Notes: generated from the sequence alone by a model not told the origin. DNA of 64,000 bases from Leucobacter aridicollis (GCF_013409595.1 NZ_JACCBD010000001.1:1922001-1986000); one strand, 5' to 3'. Shown: positions 35,657 to 44,921, counted from the stretch's first letter. Numbers and translations are program-made.

Positions 35657-37069
35657 GTGAACCACGGAATAATTCGCAGAGGCATGCTTTGGCGTGCCCC
35701 AGCTATCGCTCTCCTCGCCCTCATCCTGGGCTTTGTCGGACTGTCGCTGCAGGCGCTACCCGCGCACGCGGCGACGTGTGTCCCCGACGCGACGACCGGC
35801 TGCGTGCAGGGAATCGTGAAGACGAGCGCCGGCGATCCGGCGAGCGGCGTCGGGCTCACGCTCACCGGCAAGGGAGCGAGCGAAGACACCACAACCGACG
35901 AGAACGGCCGCTGGTCGTTCCCCATCACACAGGAGGGCACCTACGAGGTCGCGCTCGACACGGCGACGCTCCCCGAGGGCCAATTCCCGCGGGCGACAGA
36001 CACCCGCTCCGTCGAGGTCGCGCTCTTCGAATCGGCGAGCGCACTCTTCCCCCTCACCGACGATCCAGACGCGGCGGCGACGCCGACCGCGCCCGGCTCC
36101 GGCGAGACTGCCGGGTCAGGATCGGGTGAGGCGACGCCCGGCGACGACGAGGCGACCACCACGACGAAGCCGAGCGCGACGAACGCGTTCTCGTGGCCGC
36201 GCTTCTGGCAACAGGCCGCGTCCGGGCTCCGAATGGGCCTGCTGCTCGCGCTCGGCGCGGTCGGGCTCTCGCTCGTGTTCGGCACGACCGGGCTCTCGAA
36301 CTTCGCGCACGCGGAGATGCTCTCGATGGGCGGCATCCTTGCCTTCCTCGCGATGCAGCTCACCGGCAACATCTGGCTCTCGGGCGCCCTCGTCGTGGTC
36401 GTGATGGCCGCGTTCGGCTGGGTGCAGGACGCGGTGCTCTGGAAACCGTTGCGAAAACGCAGACTCAGTCTGACCCAGATGATGATCGTCTCGATCGGCT
36501 TCTCGATCGTGCTGCAGAACATCTTCCAGTTCTTCTTCGGCGCGAACATCCTGCGGATCGACCCCTCAACGCCGAAAACCGTGACACTGGCCGGCATCAC
36601 GCTCACCGTGCAGTCCTACGTCGCCATGGGAATCGCGCTCGTCGCGATCATCGCCGTCGCGCTCGTCATGAAGTACACGCGCTTCGGTCGCGCAACCCGC
36701 GCCGTGGCCGACAATCGGCCGCTCGCTGAGGCCTCTGGCATCGATGTGGATCGCGTGATCCGCTCCGTCTGGACCGTCGGAGTCGCCCTCGCAGGCCTCT
36801 CGGGCGTGCTACTCGGCCTCGTGCTCAACGGCATCGCGTGGAACACCGGATGGCACTACCTGCTGCTCCTGTTTGCCGCGGTCATCCTCGGCGGCATCGG
36901 CACGACCTTCGGTGCCATCGTCGGCGCACTCATCATCGGCCTCGTCATCGAGATGGCCAACATCTGGCTGCCCGGCGACCTCAAGCACGCCGCCGCGCTG
37001 CTCATCCTCATCGTGGTGCTGCTGGTGAGGCCGCAGGGCCTCTTCGGGCGCAAGGAACGGATCGGATAA
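35657..37069 (+). CDS. livH: Branched-chain amino acid-type ABC permease LivH with N-terminal secreted domain
   Basis: 470 aa from GTG 35657 (GGAGGT upstream). Residues 1-38 are a signal peptide ending AHA. Residues 39-130 form a small beta-sandwich-like domain with two Cys (41, 49) and the carboxypeptidase-regulatory/CnaB-like pattern GVGLTLTGKG...TTDENGRWSF..EGTYEV. A Ser/Gly/Thr linker reaches about 175, and the LivH permease with about eight helices follows (VFGTTGLSNFAHAEMLSMG). Ordinary LivH proteins are near 300 aa and lack the first 175 residues. First gene of livHMGF. Confidence 0.9.
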   Translation: MNHGIIRRGMLWRAPAIALLALILGFVGLSLQALPAHAATCVPDATTGCVQGIVKTSAGDPASGVGLTLTGKGASEDTTTDENGRWSFPITQEGTYEVALDTATLPEGQFPRATDTRSVEVALFESASALFPLTDDPDAAATPTAPGSGETAGSGSGEATPGDDEATTTTKPSATNAFSWPRFWQQAASGLRMGLLLALGAVGLSLVFGTTGLSNFAHAEMLSMGGILAFLAMQLTGNIWLSGALVVVVMAAFGWVQDAVLWKPLRKRRLSLTQMMIVSIGFSIVLQNIFQFFFGANILRIDPSTPKTVTLAGITLTVQSYVAMGIALVAIIAVALVMKYTRFGRATRAVADNRPLAEASGIDVDRVIRSVWTVGVALAGLSGVLLGLVLNGIAWNTGWHYLLLLFAAVILGGIGTTFGAIVGALIIGLVIEMANIWLPGDLKHAAALLILIVVLLVRPQGLFGRKERIG

Positions 37070-37073
37070 CCTC

Positions 37074-38060
37074 ATGGAATTTTGGACCGGACTCCTGCAG
37101 GCAATGCTGCAGACTGCGCTCTCCCCCGTCACCGCGGCGTTCGTTATCGCCGCGATCGGGTTGAACATCCACTTCGGATTCACCGGGCTCATGAACATCG
37201 GGCAGGCGGGCTTCATGCTCGTCGGCGGATACGGCTTCGTGATCTCGGTCATGAACGGGGTGGGACTGTTCCCAGCGATCCTGATCTCGATGGCGGCTTC
37301 GGCGCTGTTCGCGTTACTGCTCGGCATCCCGACCGTGAAACTCCGCGGGGACTACCTCGCGATCGTGACGATTGGCGCGGCGGAGATCCTCCGCATGACC
37401 GCGCGGCTCGCGAACATCAGCCACATTACGGGCGGCCCGAGCGGCATCCAGAGCACGCGCTTCCGCGAGCAGTTCAACGCCCTCTCCCCACTGCCCGAGG
37501 GGCGCACCTCGTTCCTCGGCCTGAACTACTTCAACACTGGCGTCGACGACTGGTGGTCACGCATCGTCGCATGGGCGCTCGTCGCTCTCTTCCTGCTCAT
37601 TACGTGGCTGCTCATCCGCAGCCCGTGGGGTCGTGTCTTGAAGGGCATCCGTGAGGATGAGGACGCGGTGCGCAGCCTCGGCAAGAGCCCGTTCTCATAC
37701 AAGCTGCAGGCGCTGATGATCGGCGGCGTGATGGGCGGCTTCGGCGGCATCGTGATGTCGCTGCCCGCAACAATCAACCCCGACGGAATGTCGCGCGCGA
37801 CCACGTTCAACCTGTGGATGATCCTGCTGCTCGGCGGCGCCGCGACGATCCTCGGTCCGCTCCTCGGCGCGATCCTCTTCTTCGTCGTGCGCCTCGTCAT
37901 CACGAGCGTCGCCTCGGAATTCGTGCCGGCGAGCGTGCTCAACGCGCAGCAGGCCGAGATCCTGGCATGGATCCTCATCGGGTTCATGCTCATGCTGCTC
38001 GTGATATTCAGACCGCAAGGCATACTCGGAAACAAGAAGGAGTTGGCCTTCAATGACTAG
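37074..38060 (+). CDS. livM: Branched-chain amino acid-type ABC permease LivM
   Basis: 328 aa with about nine helices. LNIHFGFTGLMNIGQAGFMLVGGYG, LRGDYLAIVTIGAAEILRM and the cytoplasmic EAA-like GRVLKGIREDEDAVRSLGKSPFSYKLQA are LivM marks. Four bases after livH; overlaps livG by eight bases (ATGACTAG), so translation is coupled. Together LivH and LivM form the transmembrane pathway. Confidence 0.93.
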   Translation: MEFWTGLLQAMLQTALSPVTAAFVIAAIGLNIHFGFTGLMNIGQAGFMLVGGYGFVISVMNGVGLFPAILISMAASALFALLLGIPTVKLRGDYLAIVTIGAAEILRMTARLANISHITGGPSGIQSTRFREQFNALSPLPEGRTSFLGLNYFNTGVDDWWSRIVAWALVALFLLITWLLIRSPWGRVLKGIREDEDAVRSLGKSPFSYKLQALMIGGVMGGFGGIVMSLPATINPDGMSRATTFNLWMILLLGGAATILGPLLGAILFFVVRLVITSVASEFVPASVLNAQQAEILAWILIGFMLMLLVIFRPQGILGNKKELAFND

Positions 38061-38985
38061 TTACCCATACGACCGCGCGGAACTCCGCGCGAGCCTGGCC
38101 CAGATCGAGCAGCGGCCCGGGGCGCCGAAGCCGGACCCGATCCTCGTCGCCGACAACGTCGTCCGCCGGTTCGGCGGAATGACGGCCGTCGACGTCGACC
38201 ACGTCGAGGTGCAGCGTGGCGCGATCACCGCGCTCATCGGGCCCAACGGAGCGGGCAAGACCACCTTCTTCAACCTCCTCACCGGGTTCGACAAGCCGAC
38301 ACCGGCGACTGGCCGCGACAAGGCCAGCTGGTCGTTCAACGGCAAGTCGTTCACCACGACGAGCGCGACGAAGGTGGCGCGATCCGGGATGATCCGGACG
38401 TTCCAGCTCACCAAGGCGCTCACCAGGATGACTGTGCTCGAAAACATGCTCATCGGGGCGGCGAACCAGCCCGGCGAGAATCTGTTCGTCGGGCTCGTGA
38501 AGCCGCTCTGGGCGAAGCGCGAACGCGAGAACGTTGAGCGCGCAGAGGAGCTCCTCAAGCGGTTCAAGCTCGACGCAAAGCGCAACGATATGGCAGGCGG
38601 GCTCTCGGGCGGCCAGAAGAAGCTCCTGGAGATGGCGCGCGCGCTGATGTCGAATCCCTCGATGATCATGCTCGATGAGCCGATGGCTGGCGTGAATCCC
38701 GCGCTGACGCAGAGCCTGCTCGAGCACATTGAGCAGCTCCGCGACGACGGCACCACCGTCCTGTTCGTCGAGCACGACATGCACATGGTCCGGCACATTT
38801 CCGACTGGGTTGTGGTGATGGCCCAGGGCAGGATCATTGCTGAGGGACTGCCGGAAGACGTCATGACAAGCCCAGCCGTGATCGACGCGTACCTTGGCGC
38901 GCACCACGACCAGGATCTCGGCGACGTCATCAACACGCAAATGATGCGCGCCATCGAGGACGAGATCAAGGAGGAAGCGCGATGA
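38053..38985 (+). CDS. livG: Branched-chain amino acid-type ABC ATPase LivG
   Basis: 310 aa. About 40 extra N-terminal residues, then Walker A GPNGAGKTTFFNL (about 61-70), FQLTKALTRMTVLENM, signature LSGGQKKLLEMARAL, Walker B SMIMLDEPMAGVNP and switch His in FVEHDMHMV. Overlaps livM and livF. Hydrolyses ATP for import with LivF. Confidence 0.95.
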   Translation: MTSYPYDRAELRASLAQIEQRPGAPKPDPILVADNVVRRFGGMTAVDVDHVEVQRGAITALIGPNGAGKTTFFNLLTGFDKPTPATGRDKASWSFNGKSFTTTSATKVARSGMIRTFQLTKALTRMTVLENMLIGAANQPGENLFVGLVKPLWAKRERENVERAEELLKRFKLDAKRNDMAGGLSGGQKKLLEMARALMSNPSMIMLDEPMAGVNPALTQSLLEHIEQLRDDGTTVLFVEHDMHMVRHISDWVVVMAQGRIIAEGLPEDVMTSPAVIDAYLGAHHDQDLGDVINTQMMRAIEDEIKEEAR

Positions 38986-39836
38986 CTGACACACTCGCTA
39001 CACCCGAGCCGCCCACTGCAAGCGCACACACTGGCGGCGTGAGCGTTCCGTCGGAGGAGCTCGTCCTCGAGGCGACCAATCTCGTCGCGGGCTACCTCCC
39101 GGGCATCAACATCCTCAACGGCTGCAATATCTCCGCCCACAAGGGCGAACTCGTCGGGATCATTGGGCCCAACGGATCGGGCAAGTCAACGCTGTTGAAG
39201 TCGCTGTTCGGGCTCGTTGACATCCGTGACGGGTCCGTGGCACTGAACGGTGAGGACGTCACCAAGTCCAAGACAACGGAACTCGTGCGCAAGGGGGTCG
39301 GCTTCGTCCCGCAGACCAACAACGTGTTCCAGACGCTGTCGATCGAGGAAAACCTGCAGATGGGCCTCTTCCTGAACCCGAAGCGGTTCGCGAGTCGCGT
39401 GGCCGAGATCTGGGACCTGTTTCCGATGCTCGCCGACCGGCGCAAGCAGCTCGCCGGCTCACTATCTGGCGGCGAACGCCAGTCCGTCGCGATGGCGCGG
39501 GCCCTCATGACCGAGCCCAGCGTGCTGCTGCTGGATGAGCCGAGCGCTGGGCTCTCCCCCGTCCGACAGGATGAGACCTTCATTCGGACGCGGCAGATCA
39601 ATCAGACCGGCGTGACGATCGTGATGGTCGAGCAGAATGCGCGCCGTTGCCTGCAGATTTGCGATCGCGCGTACGTGCTGGATCAGGGAACAAACGCGCA
39701 CCAGGGCACGGGTCGCGAACTCGCGAATGATCCAAAGGTGATCGAGTTGTATCTCGGCACACTCGCCACCGACGTCGACGCGAAGCGCGCGGAGACGGGT
39801 GCGATTCCGGTCAACGGTGTGGACGGGGATCGATAG
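38982..39836 (+). CDS. livF: Branched-chain amino acid-type ABC ATPase LivF
   Basis: 284 aa. Walker A GPNGSGKSTLLKSLF (about 64-72), VPQTNNVFQTLSIEENLQMG, signature LSGGERQSVAMARAL, Walker B VLLLDEPSAGLSP, switch His replaced by Gln in MVEQNARR as is usual in LivF. N-terminal extension of about 25 residues. Four-base overlap with livG. The matching binding protein is not adjacent; the nearest candidate is at 44977-46245. Confidence 0.95.
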   Translation: MTDTLATPEPPTASAHTGGVSVPSEELVLEATNLVAGYLPGINILNGCNISAHKGELVGIIGPNGSGKSTLLKSLFGLVDIRDGSVALNGEDVTKSKTTELVRKGVGFVPQTNNVFQTLSIEENLQMGLFLNPKRFASRVAEIWDLFPMLADRRKQLAGSLSGGERQSVAMARALMTEPSVLLLDEPSAGLSPVRQDETFIRTRQINQTGVTIVMVEQNARRCLQICDRAYVLDQGTNAHQGTGRELANDPKVIELYLGTLATDVDAKRAETGAIPVNGVDGDR

Positions 39837-39872
39837 CCGACGCCCCGAACAGCGTACCTGTACGCCCAAGTA

Positions 39873-39912
39873 GGCCGGCGCGACGACAAGACACGTGTCC
39901 GTTGCGCCGGCC
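39873..39912. terminator. Bidirectional hairpin between livF and paaX-like gene
   Basis: GGCCGGCGC (39873-39881) with GCGCCGGCC (39904-39912), nine perfect pairs, between convergent stops at 39836 and 39936. Confidence 0.6.
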
Positions 39913-39935
39913 AGGGGCGGCTTCCTCGCGTTCCT

Positions 39936-40718
39936 TTAGGAGTCCTCCGCCAACCATGACCGCCAGAGCGGCACGGCCATGAACTGATATTCACTCATCG
40001 CCCTGATGAGCTCTACCCGCGCCCTGCCGGGCATCAACTGCTCGGGCAGCACTGGGTCTTGCAGGATCAACGAGATCGTGTCTCTGCCCAACAATAACGT
40101 CTCCCGAACCGCATCGTCTCGCGTCAGCATCCCAACTGCCGCAGCACTCCGGGAAAGATCGACGCGACGAGCGTCCAACTCGTCGGCGATACCTACTGGA
40201 TCCCAGAGTTGTGATGCCCTGGCGTGCAATAACTCAGCGAACGGCGCAGCTAGGAAAACCGAGGCAGCGGGCGCAAGCCCCAGTCCAATGAGCTGCCTGG
40301 TAGCCCCGTCTAGACCATTTGGACGATTGTTTGGGCGTATCTGAAGCCCTTTTCCCAGAGACCGAAACCCAGACAACTGAAGTGCCCTCTGGTGTGTGCG
40401 CCAAACTGCCTTGTCAGACCGCAACACGTCCCCGTCGTGCACGACGACCCAGTCGCGCCGCCACGCAACTAGCTCTTGGCCATGCCGCCTCCATGCAGCA
40501 ACTCGTTTGGACAGCTCTGATGGATCCTCCGGCGGTGCGTACACGCCACGCCGCACTCGGCGAATCTTTCCTTCCTCGACCAGCCGAGTGAGCGTCACCC
40601 GGACTGTCGTTTGACCAACACCGAACACTTCCCCAGCCCGGCACAGTCCTGACACGGTCACTTCCCCTCCATGTGTTCCGATCAGGTCGAGTAGCAGTGA
40701 TGGCGTGGAGACTGTCAT
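39936..40718 (-). CDS. PaaX family transcriptional regulator
   Basis: 260 aa. N-terminal winged helix (about 5-75: LLLDLIGTHGGEVTVSGLCRAGEVFGVGQTTVRVTLTRLVEEGKIRRVRRGVYAP) followed by the PaaX central and C-terminal domains. PaaX proteins repress aryl-CoA or acyl-CoA catabolic genes until a CoA thioester binds. It is divergent from a crotonase and an acyl-CoA ligase, the likely targets; the ligase product is the likely inducer. A TAACAA box lies six bases before the ATG. G+C is lower than in the flanking liv genes. Confidence 0.85.
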   Translation of the reverse strand: MTVSTPSLLLDLIGTHGGEVTVSGLCRAGEVFGVGQTTVRVTLTRLVEEGKIRRVRRGVYAPPEDPSELSKRVAAWRRHGQELVAWRRDWVVVHDGDVLRSDKAVWRTHQRALQLSGFRSLGKGLQIRPNNRPNGLDGATRQLIGLGLAPAASVFLAAPFAELLHARASQLWDPVGIADELDARRVDLSRSAAAVGMLTRDDAVRETLLLGRDTISLILQDPVLPEQLMPGRARVELIRAMSEYQFMAVPLWRSWLAEDS

Positions 40719-40724
40719 CCCTAT

Positions 40725-40775
40725 TTGTTACATGAAGTGGCGACAATTGCGCAACATTTGAACGATGAGTACCGT
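40725..40775. promoter_or_regulatory. Divergent promoters sharing palindrome TTGCGCAA
   Basis: TTGCGCAA (40747-40754) can serve as -35 on both strands. On the plus strand TTGCGC, 17 bp, TACCGT (40770-40775) faces the crotonase. On the minus strand TTGCGC, 18 bp, TAACAA (40725-40730) faces the paaX-like gene. A regulator on the palindrome would control both. Confidence 0.5.
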
Positions 40776-40850
40776 GCAAGGACCACCCTCTAACGCAGCC
40801 GCGCTGTTCCTGGCATGACTGCAATCGATTTGCCACCGCAAGGAGCCCGC

Positions 40851-41648
40851 ATGGATTTCATTCGCATAACGAACGAAGGACCCGTCCGAATTCTCACGTT
40901 CAACCGCCCCGACGTGCGGAACGCAGTGCACCGGCCGATGGCTTCGGAGATCACGACGGCTGTTAACGAATTTGAGGCTGACGACTCCGCTCGGGTCCTG
41001 ATCCTCACCGGCACCGACGGCACGTTCTGCGCGGGAGCCGACCTCGCCGCAATAGAGAACCCAACTCTCCGAAACGAGGTTACTTCCGCGGGCGACGGCC
41101 CCGGCCCCATGGGGCATACTCGCCTGCCTATACACAAACCAGCCATTGCCGCGATCGAAGGACACGCGGTAGCGGGTGGGCTTGAGCTCGCACTACTGGC
41201 CGACCTTCGCATCATGGCCGAAGATGCGATACTCGGGGTGTTTTGCCGGAGATTCGGCGTACCTTTGATCGATGGCGGCACGGTTCGCCTGCCGCGCATC
41301 ATCGGTCTTGGCAGGGCGCTAGACCTTATTCTTACCGGCCGCCCAGTCGGCGCCGAAGAAGCACACAACATCGGACTTGCAAACCGTGTCACCAAACGAG
41401 GTGAGAGCCTCCGCGCGGCACTTGAGCTCGCGCATACTCTCGCGGCGTTTCCACAAGAATGCATGCTTACCGATCGAGCATCCACGTACGACGGGCTGGA
41501 TCAACCTCTTTCGACAGCACTCCGGAACGAAGGCCGCCTGGGCGCAGGAATTGCGTCCGGTGAGGGCGTTGAAGGGGCTCGACGCTTCCTGTCGGGAGAA
41601 GGCCGCCACGGAGTATTCCCTTTTGCAGACACCGTCAACCAAACCTAG
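40851..41648 (+). CDS. Crotonase (enoyl-CoA hydratase/isomerase) family protein
   Basis: 265 aa from ATG 40851 with AAGGAG five bases upstream; an ATG at 40815 lacks a ribosome site. FCAGADLAAI and GHAVAGGLELALLADLRI form the CoA oxyanion hole. The two glutamates of classical enoyl-CoA hydratase appear absent: the segments align as GVFCRRFGVPLIDGGT and ALDLILTGR, placing Cys and Asp there. The protein may thus catalyse another crotonase reaction. It probably works with the acyl-CoA ligase downstream under the PaaX-type regulator. Confidence 0.82.
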   Translation: MDFIRITNEGPVRILTFNRPDVRNAVHRPMASEITTAVNEFEADDSARVLILTGTDGTFCAGADLAAIENPTLRNEVTSAGDGPGPMGHTRLPIHKPAIAAIEGHAVAGGLELALLADLRIMAEDAILGVFCRRFGVPLIDGGTVRLPRIIGLGRALDLILTGRPVGAEEAHNIGLANRVTKRGESLRAALELAHTLAAFPQECMLTDRASTYDGLDQPLSTALRNEGRLGAGIASGEGVEGARRFLSGEGRHGVFPFADTVNQT

Positions 41649-41726
41649 CCAAAACCGCAGAATCCGCCGGGCCCAAGAATGCGCCTTTAGCGGAGCTGTC
41701 CCTTTTCATACAGATAGGACCTCAAA

Positions 41727-43286
41727 ATGCCAGCACTCGGAGGCGCAATGGCGCGCCAGCCACTGACCGTCGAACTCATCGCACGCGGCGCTCTGCACCA
41801 TGCAGACAGAGTAGCGGTTACGTTCGGCACAGAATCACTCACAGTCAAACAAGTGGACGCCGCAAGTTGGCAGTTGGCACGCGCCATGCTCACGACACCA
41901 GGAATCGCCGCGGGAACGCCCGTTGGGCTCCTCCTCGACAACGGACTTGCTAGCGTCCCAATGGACTTTGCCTGCGCTCGGGCTGGCATCAACCGTGTAC
42001 CGCTCAACTCTCGGCTTTCGGTCACAGAACACGCACAGATGCTCGACGAGGTGCAAGTACGTCACATTGTCGTCGGCCCCGGGCTAGAGGAACACGCGCT
42101 GCAACTTACCGAACACCTCCCCGACCTGAAATTGATGAGCCTAGGAAGCTCGATGCCGAAAGCTGTTCCACTCGGAGAAGCCGCCGCCAAAGAGTCGGTC
42201 GCTCCCTTTGAGCGTTCTGTGGATCCAGATGAAGTCATCCTCACTCTGTTTACCTCGGGCACTACCGGAACGTTGAAGGCAGCGCGCCATACGCAGGCCA
42301 GCTACGCATCTGTTGCTCGCAACGTCATGCTCAACCTCCTCGACCCGAACCCCGAGGACGCCATGCTGCACGCGGCATCGCTCATTCACGCGAGTGGTGT
42401 TTTTGTGCTTCCATTCTGGTTGCGGGGTGCGCGAACCGTGATCCATTCAGGCTTTGATCCGGAGGCTTTCCTCAACGCGCTGATGGCGGAGCGCATCACG
42501 GCGATAAATCTTGTTCCCACTATGCTCGCCGCGTTACTTGACCATCCTAATTTTCAGTCAACCGACGTGAGCTCGCTGCGCAACGTCATCTATGGCGCTT
42601 CTCCAATGCCCCCGAAGCTTCTTGAACGCGCCATGGATGCATGGGGCAGCCATCGATTCTGGCAGTACTACGGTCAAACTGAGGCCCCGCTCTGCATCGC
42701 CGTATTGCGACCGGAGGACCAGCGTCTCGCGCTATCAGGTGTGGCCGGAGTGCCTTGTCCCGACGTGGAACTGCGGATTCTCACGGCTGATGGTGACACT
42801 GCTCCGAATGGTGTGGTCGGGGAGATCGCTGTGCGCACTGCATCCGCGGTCGATGGCTATCACGATGCGCCCACGCTCACCGCTTCGACGTTTGCGGCCG
42901 ACGGCTGGGTACGAACTCGCGACATCGGTGTCCTTGACGAGCGAGGTTTCTTGACGTTGAAAGACCGGACCTCGGACATGATCGTCACGGGCGGGTACAA
43001 CGTGTATCCACTTGAGGTGGAGAACGCACTATCGGCGCACCCGCAGGTGCGAGAGTGTTGCGTGGTGGGAATTCCCGATGACCGGTGGGTCGAGGCCGTC
43101 GTTGCCGCAGTGGTTCTCCGAGGGGACGGCGACACCACAGAAGCAGAGTTGCAAGAATTTGTTGGCACCACCCTCGCGAGCTATAAGAAACCCAAGCGGA
43201 TCGTATTTGTTTCGACGATACCCAAAACCGCAGTCGGCAAATTGAACAGACGCGTCTTGCGGGAAGAGTTGGGTGCCGTCCGCTAG
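41727..43286 (+). CDS. Acyl-CoA ligase (AMP-binding, ANL superfamily)
   Basis: 519 aa. Activates a carboxylic acid to its CoA thioester through an acyl-AMP. P-loop LFTSGTTGTLKAA, YGASPMPP, YYGQTEAPL, hinge KDRTSDMIVTGGYNVYP, and the C-terminal catalytic Lys in KTAVGKLNRR. The start is either ATG 41727 or ATG 41748, the latter with GGAGG four bases upstream. Substrate cannot be read from sequence; the PaaX neighbour hints at an aromatic or short-chain acid. G+C is visibly lower than in backbone genes. Confidence 0.87.
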   Translation: MPALGGAMARQPLTVELIARGALHHADRVAVTFGTESLTVKQVDAASWQLARAMLTTPGIAAGTPVGLLLDNGLASVPMDFACARAGINRVPLNSRLSVTEHAQMLDEVQVRHIVVGPGLEEHALQLTEHLPDLKLMSLGSSMPKAVPLGEAAAKESVAPFERSVDPDEVILTLFTSGTTGTLKAARHTQASYASVARNVMLNLLDPNPEDAMLHAASLIHASGVFVLPFWLRGARTVIHSGFDPEAFLNALMAERITAINLVPTMLAALLDHPNFQSTDVSSLRNVIYGASPMPPKLLERAMDAWGSHRFWQYYGQTEAPLCIAVLRPEDQRLALSGVAGVPCPDVELRILTADGDTAPNGVVGEIAVRTASAVDGYHDAPTLTASTFAADGWVRTRDIGVLDERGFLTLKDRTSDMIVTGGYNVYPLEVENALSAHPQVRECCVVGIPDDRWVEAVVAAVVLRGDGDTTEAELQEFVGTTLASYKKPKRIVFVSTIPKTAVGKLNRRVLREELGAVR

Positions 43287-43326
43287 CGGATACCGCGAGC
43301 GTCTACAGGCCATCCGCTGGAAACCC

Positions 43327-44796
43327 TCAGAACGCGTCTGGCTCCTCGTCGCGGGCTGTTCTGAATCGAACTCGGCTCGGCGGGCGCTCGATGTGCTCGG
43401 TCCCCGTCGGGCTGACCCATTTCAATACGCCGCCCGGCTGCTGCTCCACTTTCCAAGGTGAGTTATGTTTCAGCGTGTGGTGCCCCCGACAGAGGTGCGC
43501 GAGGTTGTCCGTGCGAGTCTCGCCGCCAATGACCGCCGCCTTCGTGTGGTCGAGGTCGCACTTACTCGCGCGAATCCTGCATCCAGGGGCGCGACAGTGT
43601 AGGTCGCGGGCGGCGAGCAGGCGGCGTATCTCTGCGCTCGGGCGGTAGCGGTCGACGCTGAGCACTGCACCATCAGGATCGACGGACACCGCGTCCCAAA
43701 CGCGCTCTCCCCCGGCGAGTTCTCGGGCAGCGGTGCTCCCGATCGGGCCATATCCCACGAGCTCGGGAATCCCATCCGTGCGTCTGGCTTCTCCGCGTTC
43801 GCCGAGGGTGTGCGCTGGGATGATCACCTGGATATGCGCGCTCACTCCGATCCCGAGTGCGGGGCGGAGTTCGCCCGCAGCGCTGCCAGGTGAGCCTCCG
43901 ATTGGCTCGTCACCGTCCGCAGGGTCGGGGGTGGCGCCAGCATCGGTTACGCCGCGCAAGAGTAAGTCGGCCATCACGTCGGCTTCAACCTGTGGCCGCT
44001 TGCGCGGTCGGGGGTCTTGCGCCTTCTCTGGGACGGCTGGACCACTCTTCGCTTCCAACAGCACCACGGACTTCGCGATCTGCCGGATCCGATCCCGAAT
44101 GCCGTACGCCACCGCTGCAGGGAGATACGCTCGGAGTTCGGCCATGCCGTCGGGGAGGTCCGAAACGCACACGGATCGCCGAGCGGCGGCCTCTTCGTTG
44201 CGCGCGTCTTCGTTGAGTTCAGAGAATTCGAGCGCCAGTCGGCGCGCGATCGGGCGAAGTCTGTTGGATGGTTCGATCCGTGCGTGGTCGAGCACCGCCG
44301 TCTCGTACCGAGACCGTTTGATCGCGAGCGGACCGCTCGGCTCGAGGCCGAACGGCGCGCCTTCCTCAACAACGACACGCAGATTTGTCGAGTTGATCTC
44401 TCCAGCAAGGAGCACATTGACGGCGGAGCGGAAGAGCGTTCCCGCCAGGTGTGCAATGTTGAGCAGGCGTGCGGCCGCATACTCGCTGAGTTTGTAGCGG
44501 GCTGAGACCTCAAGGCGCAGGGAGCGGAAGGCAAACTCAAGGTCGCGGGACGGCGGGCCCGCAGGCGGCCCACACGTGCGTTCCATGAGGCGGCCAAGGG
44601 CGAGCAACTGCAGTCCCTCTGCCCGACGGGCAGAACCCACCGCGGAGTCGAGCGCTTGGAAGTCGCGGCGGTCTTTCGCGAGCGACGCGCGCCGCTGCAG
44701 TTCGTAGCCGGGCGTGACAAATGCGTCGTCGTCGCGGCTGGCAGACGGCTCAGGGGTACGGTCAGGCTCGTCGGCGTCTGGTGCGGGGTCGTTCAT
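43327..44796 (-). CDS. DUF222 and HNH endonuclease domain protein
   Basis: 489 aa from ATG 44796. The long helical DUF222 region spans about 50-340, and a C-terminal HNH nuclease has CRAPGC, CDLDHT, DNLAHLCRGHHTLKHN. The paired Cys suggest a structural zinc. This family is repeated in many actinobacterial genomes (it includes the 13E12-type repeats of mycobacteria) and is suspected to be mobile, without proven function. It converges on the ligase gene and lies between the low-G+C segment and the liv-type binding protein. Confidence 0.88.
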   Translation of the reverse strand: MNDPAPDADEPDRTPEPSASRDDDAFVTPGYELQRRASLAKDRRDFQALDSAVGSARRAEGLQLLALGRLMERTCGPPAGPPSRDLEFAFRSLRLEVSARYKLSEYAAARLLNIAHLAGTLFRSAVNVLLAGEINSTNLRVVVEEGAPFGLEPSGPLAIKRSRYETAVLDHARIEPSNRLRPIARRLALEFSELNEDARNEEAAARRSVCVSDLPDGMAELRAYLPAAVAYGIRDRIRQIAKSVVLLEAKSGPAVPEKAQDPRPRKRPQVEADVMADLLLRGVTDAGATPDPADGDEPIGGSPGSAAGELRPALGIGVSAHIQVIIPAHTLGERGEARRTDGIPELVGYGPIGSTAARELAGGERVWDAVSVDPDGAVLSVDRYRPSAEIRRLLAARDLHCRAPGCRIRASKCDLDHTKAAVIGGETRTDNLAHLCRGHHTLKHNSPWKVEQQPGGVLKWVSPTGTEHIERPPSRVRFRTARDEEPDAF

Positions 44797-44921
44797 GGGA
44801 CCAATGGCACAGCATCGTTCTGAGGCGTGAGCGGGTTCTCCACAGCTCAGCGAGGATCGCCGCGCAGACGTTGTTCCTGTCCCGCTGTGAGCGAAACAAC
44901 GTCTGGTACCCGTACAAACGG

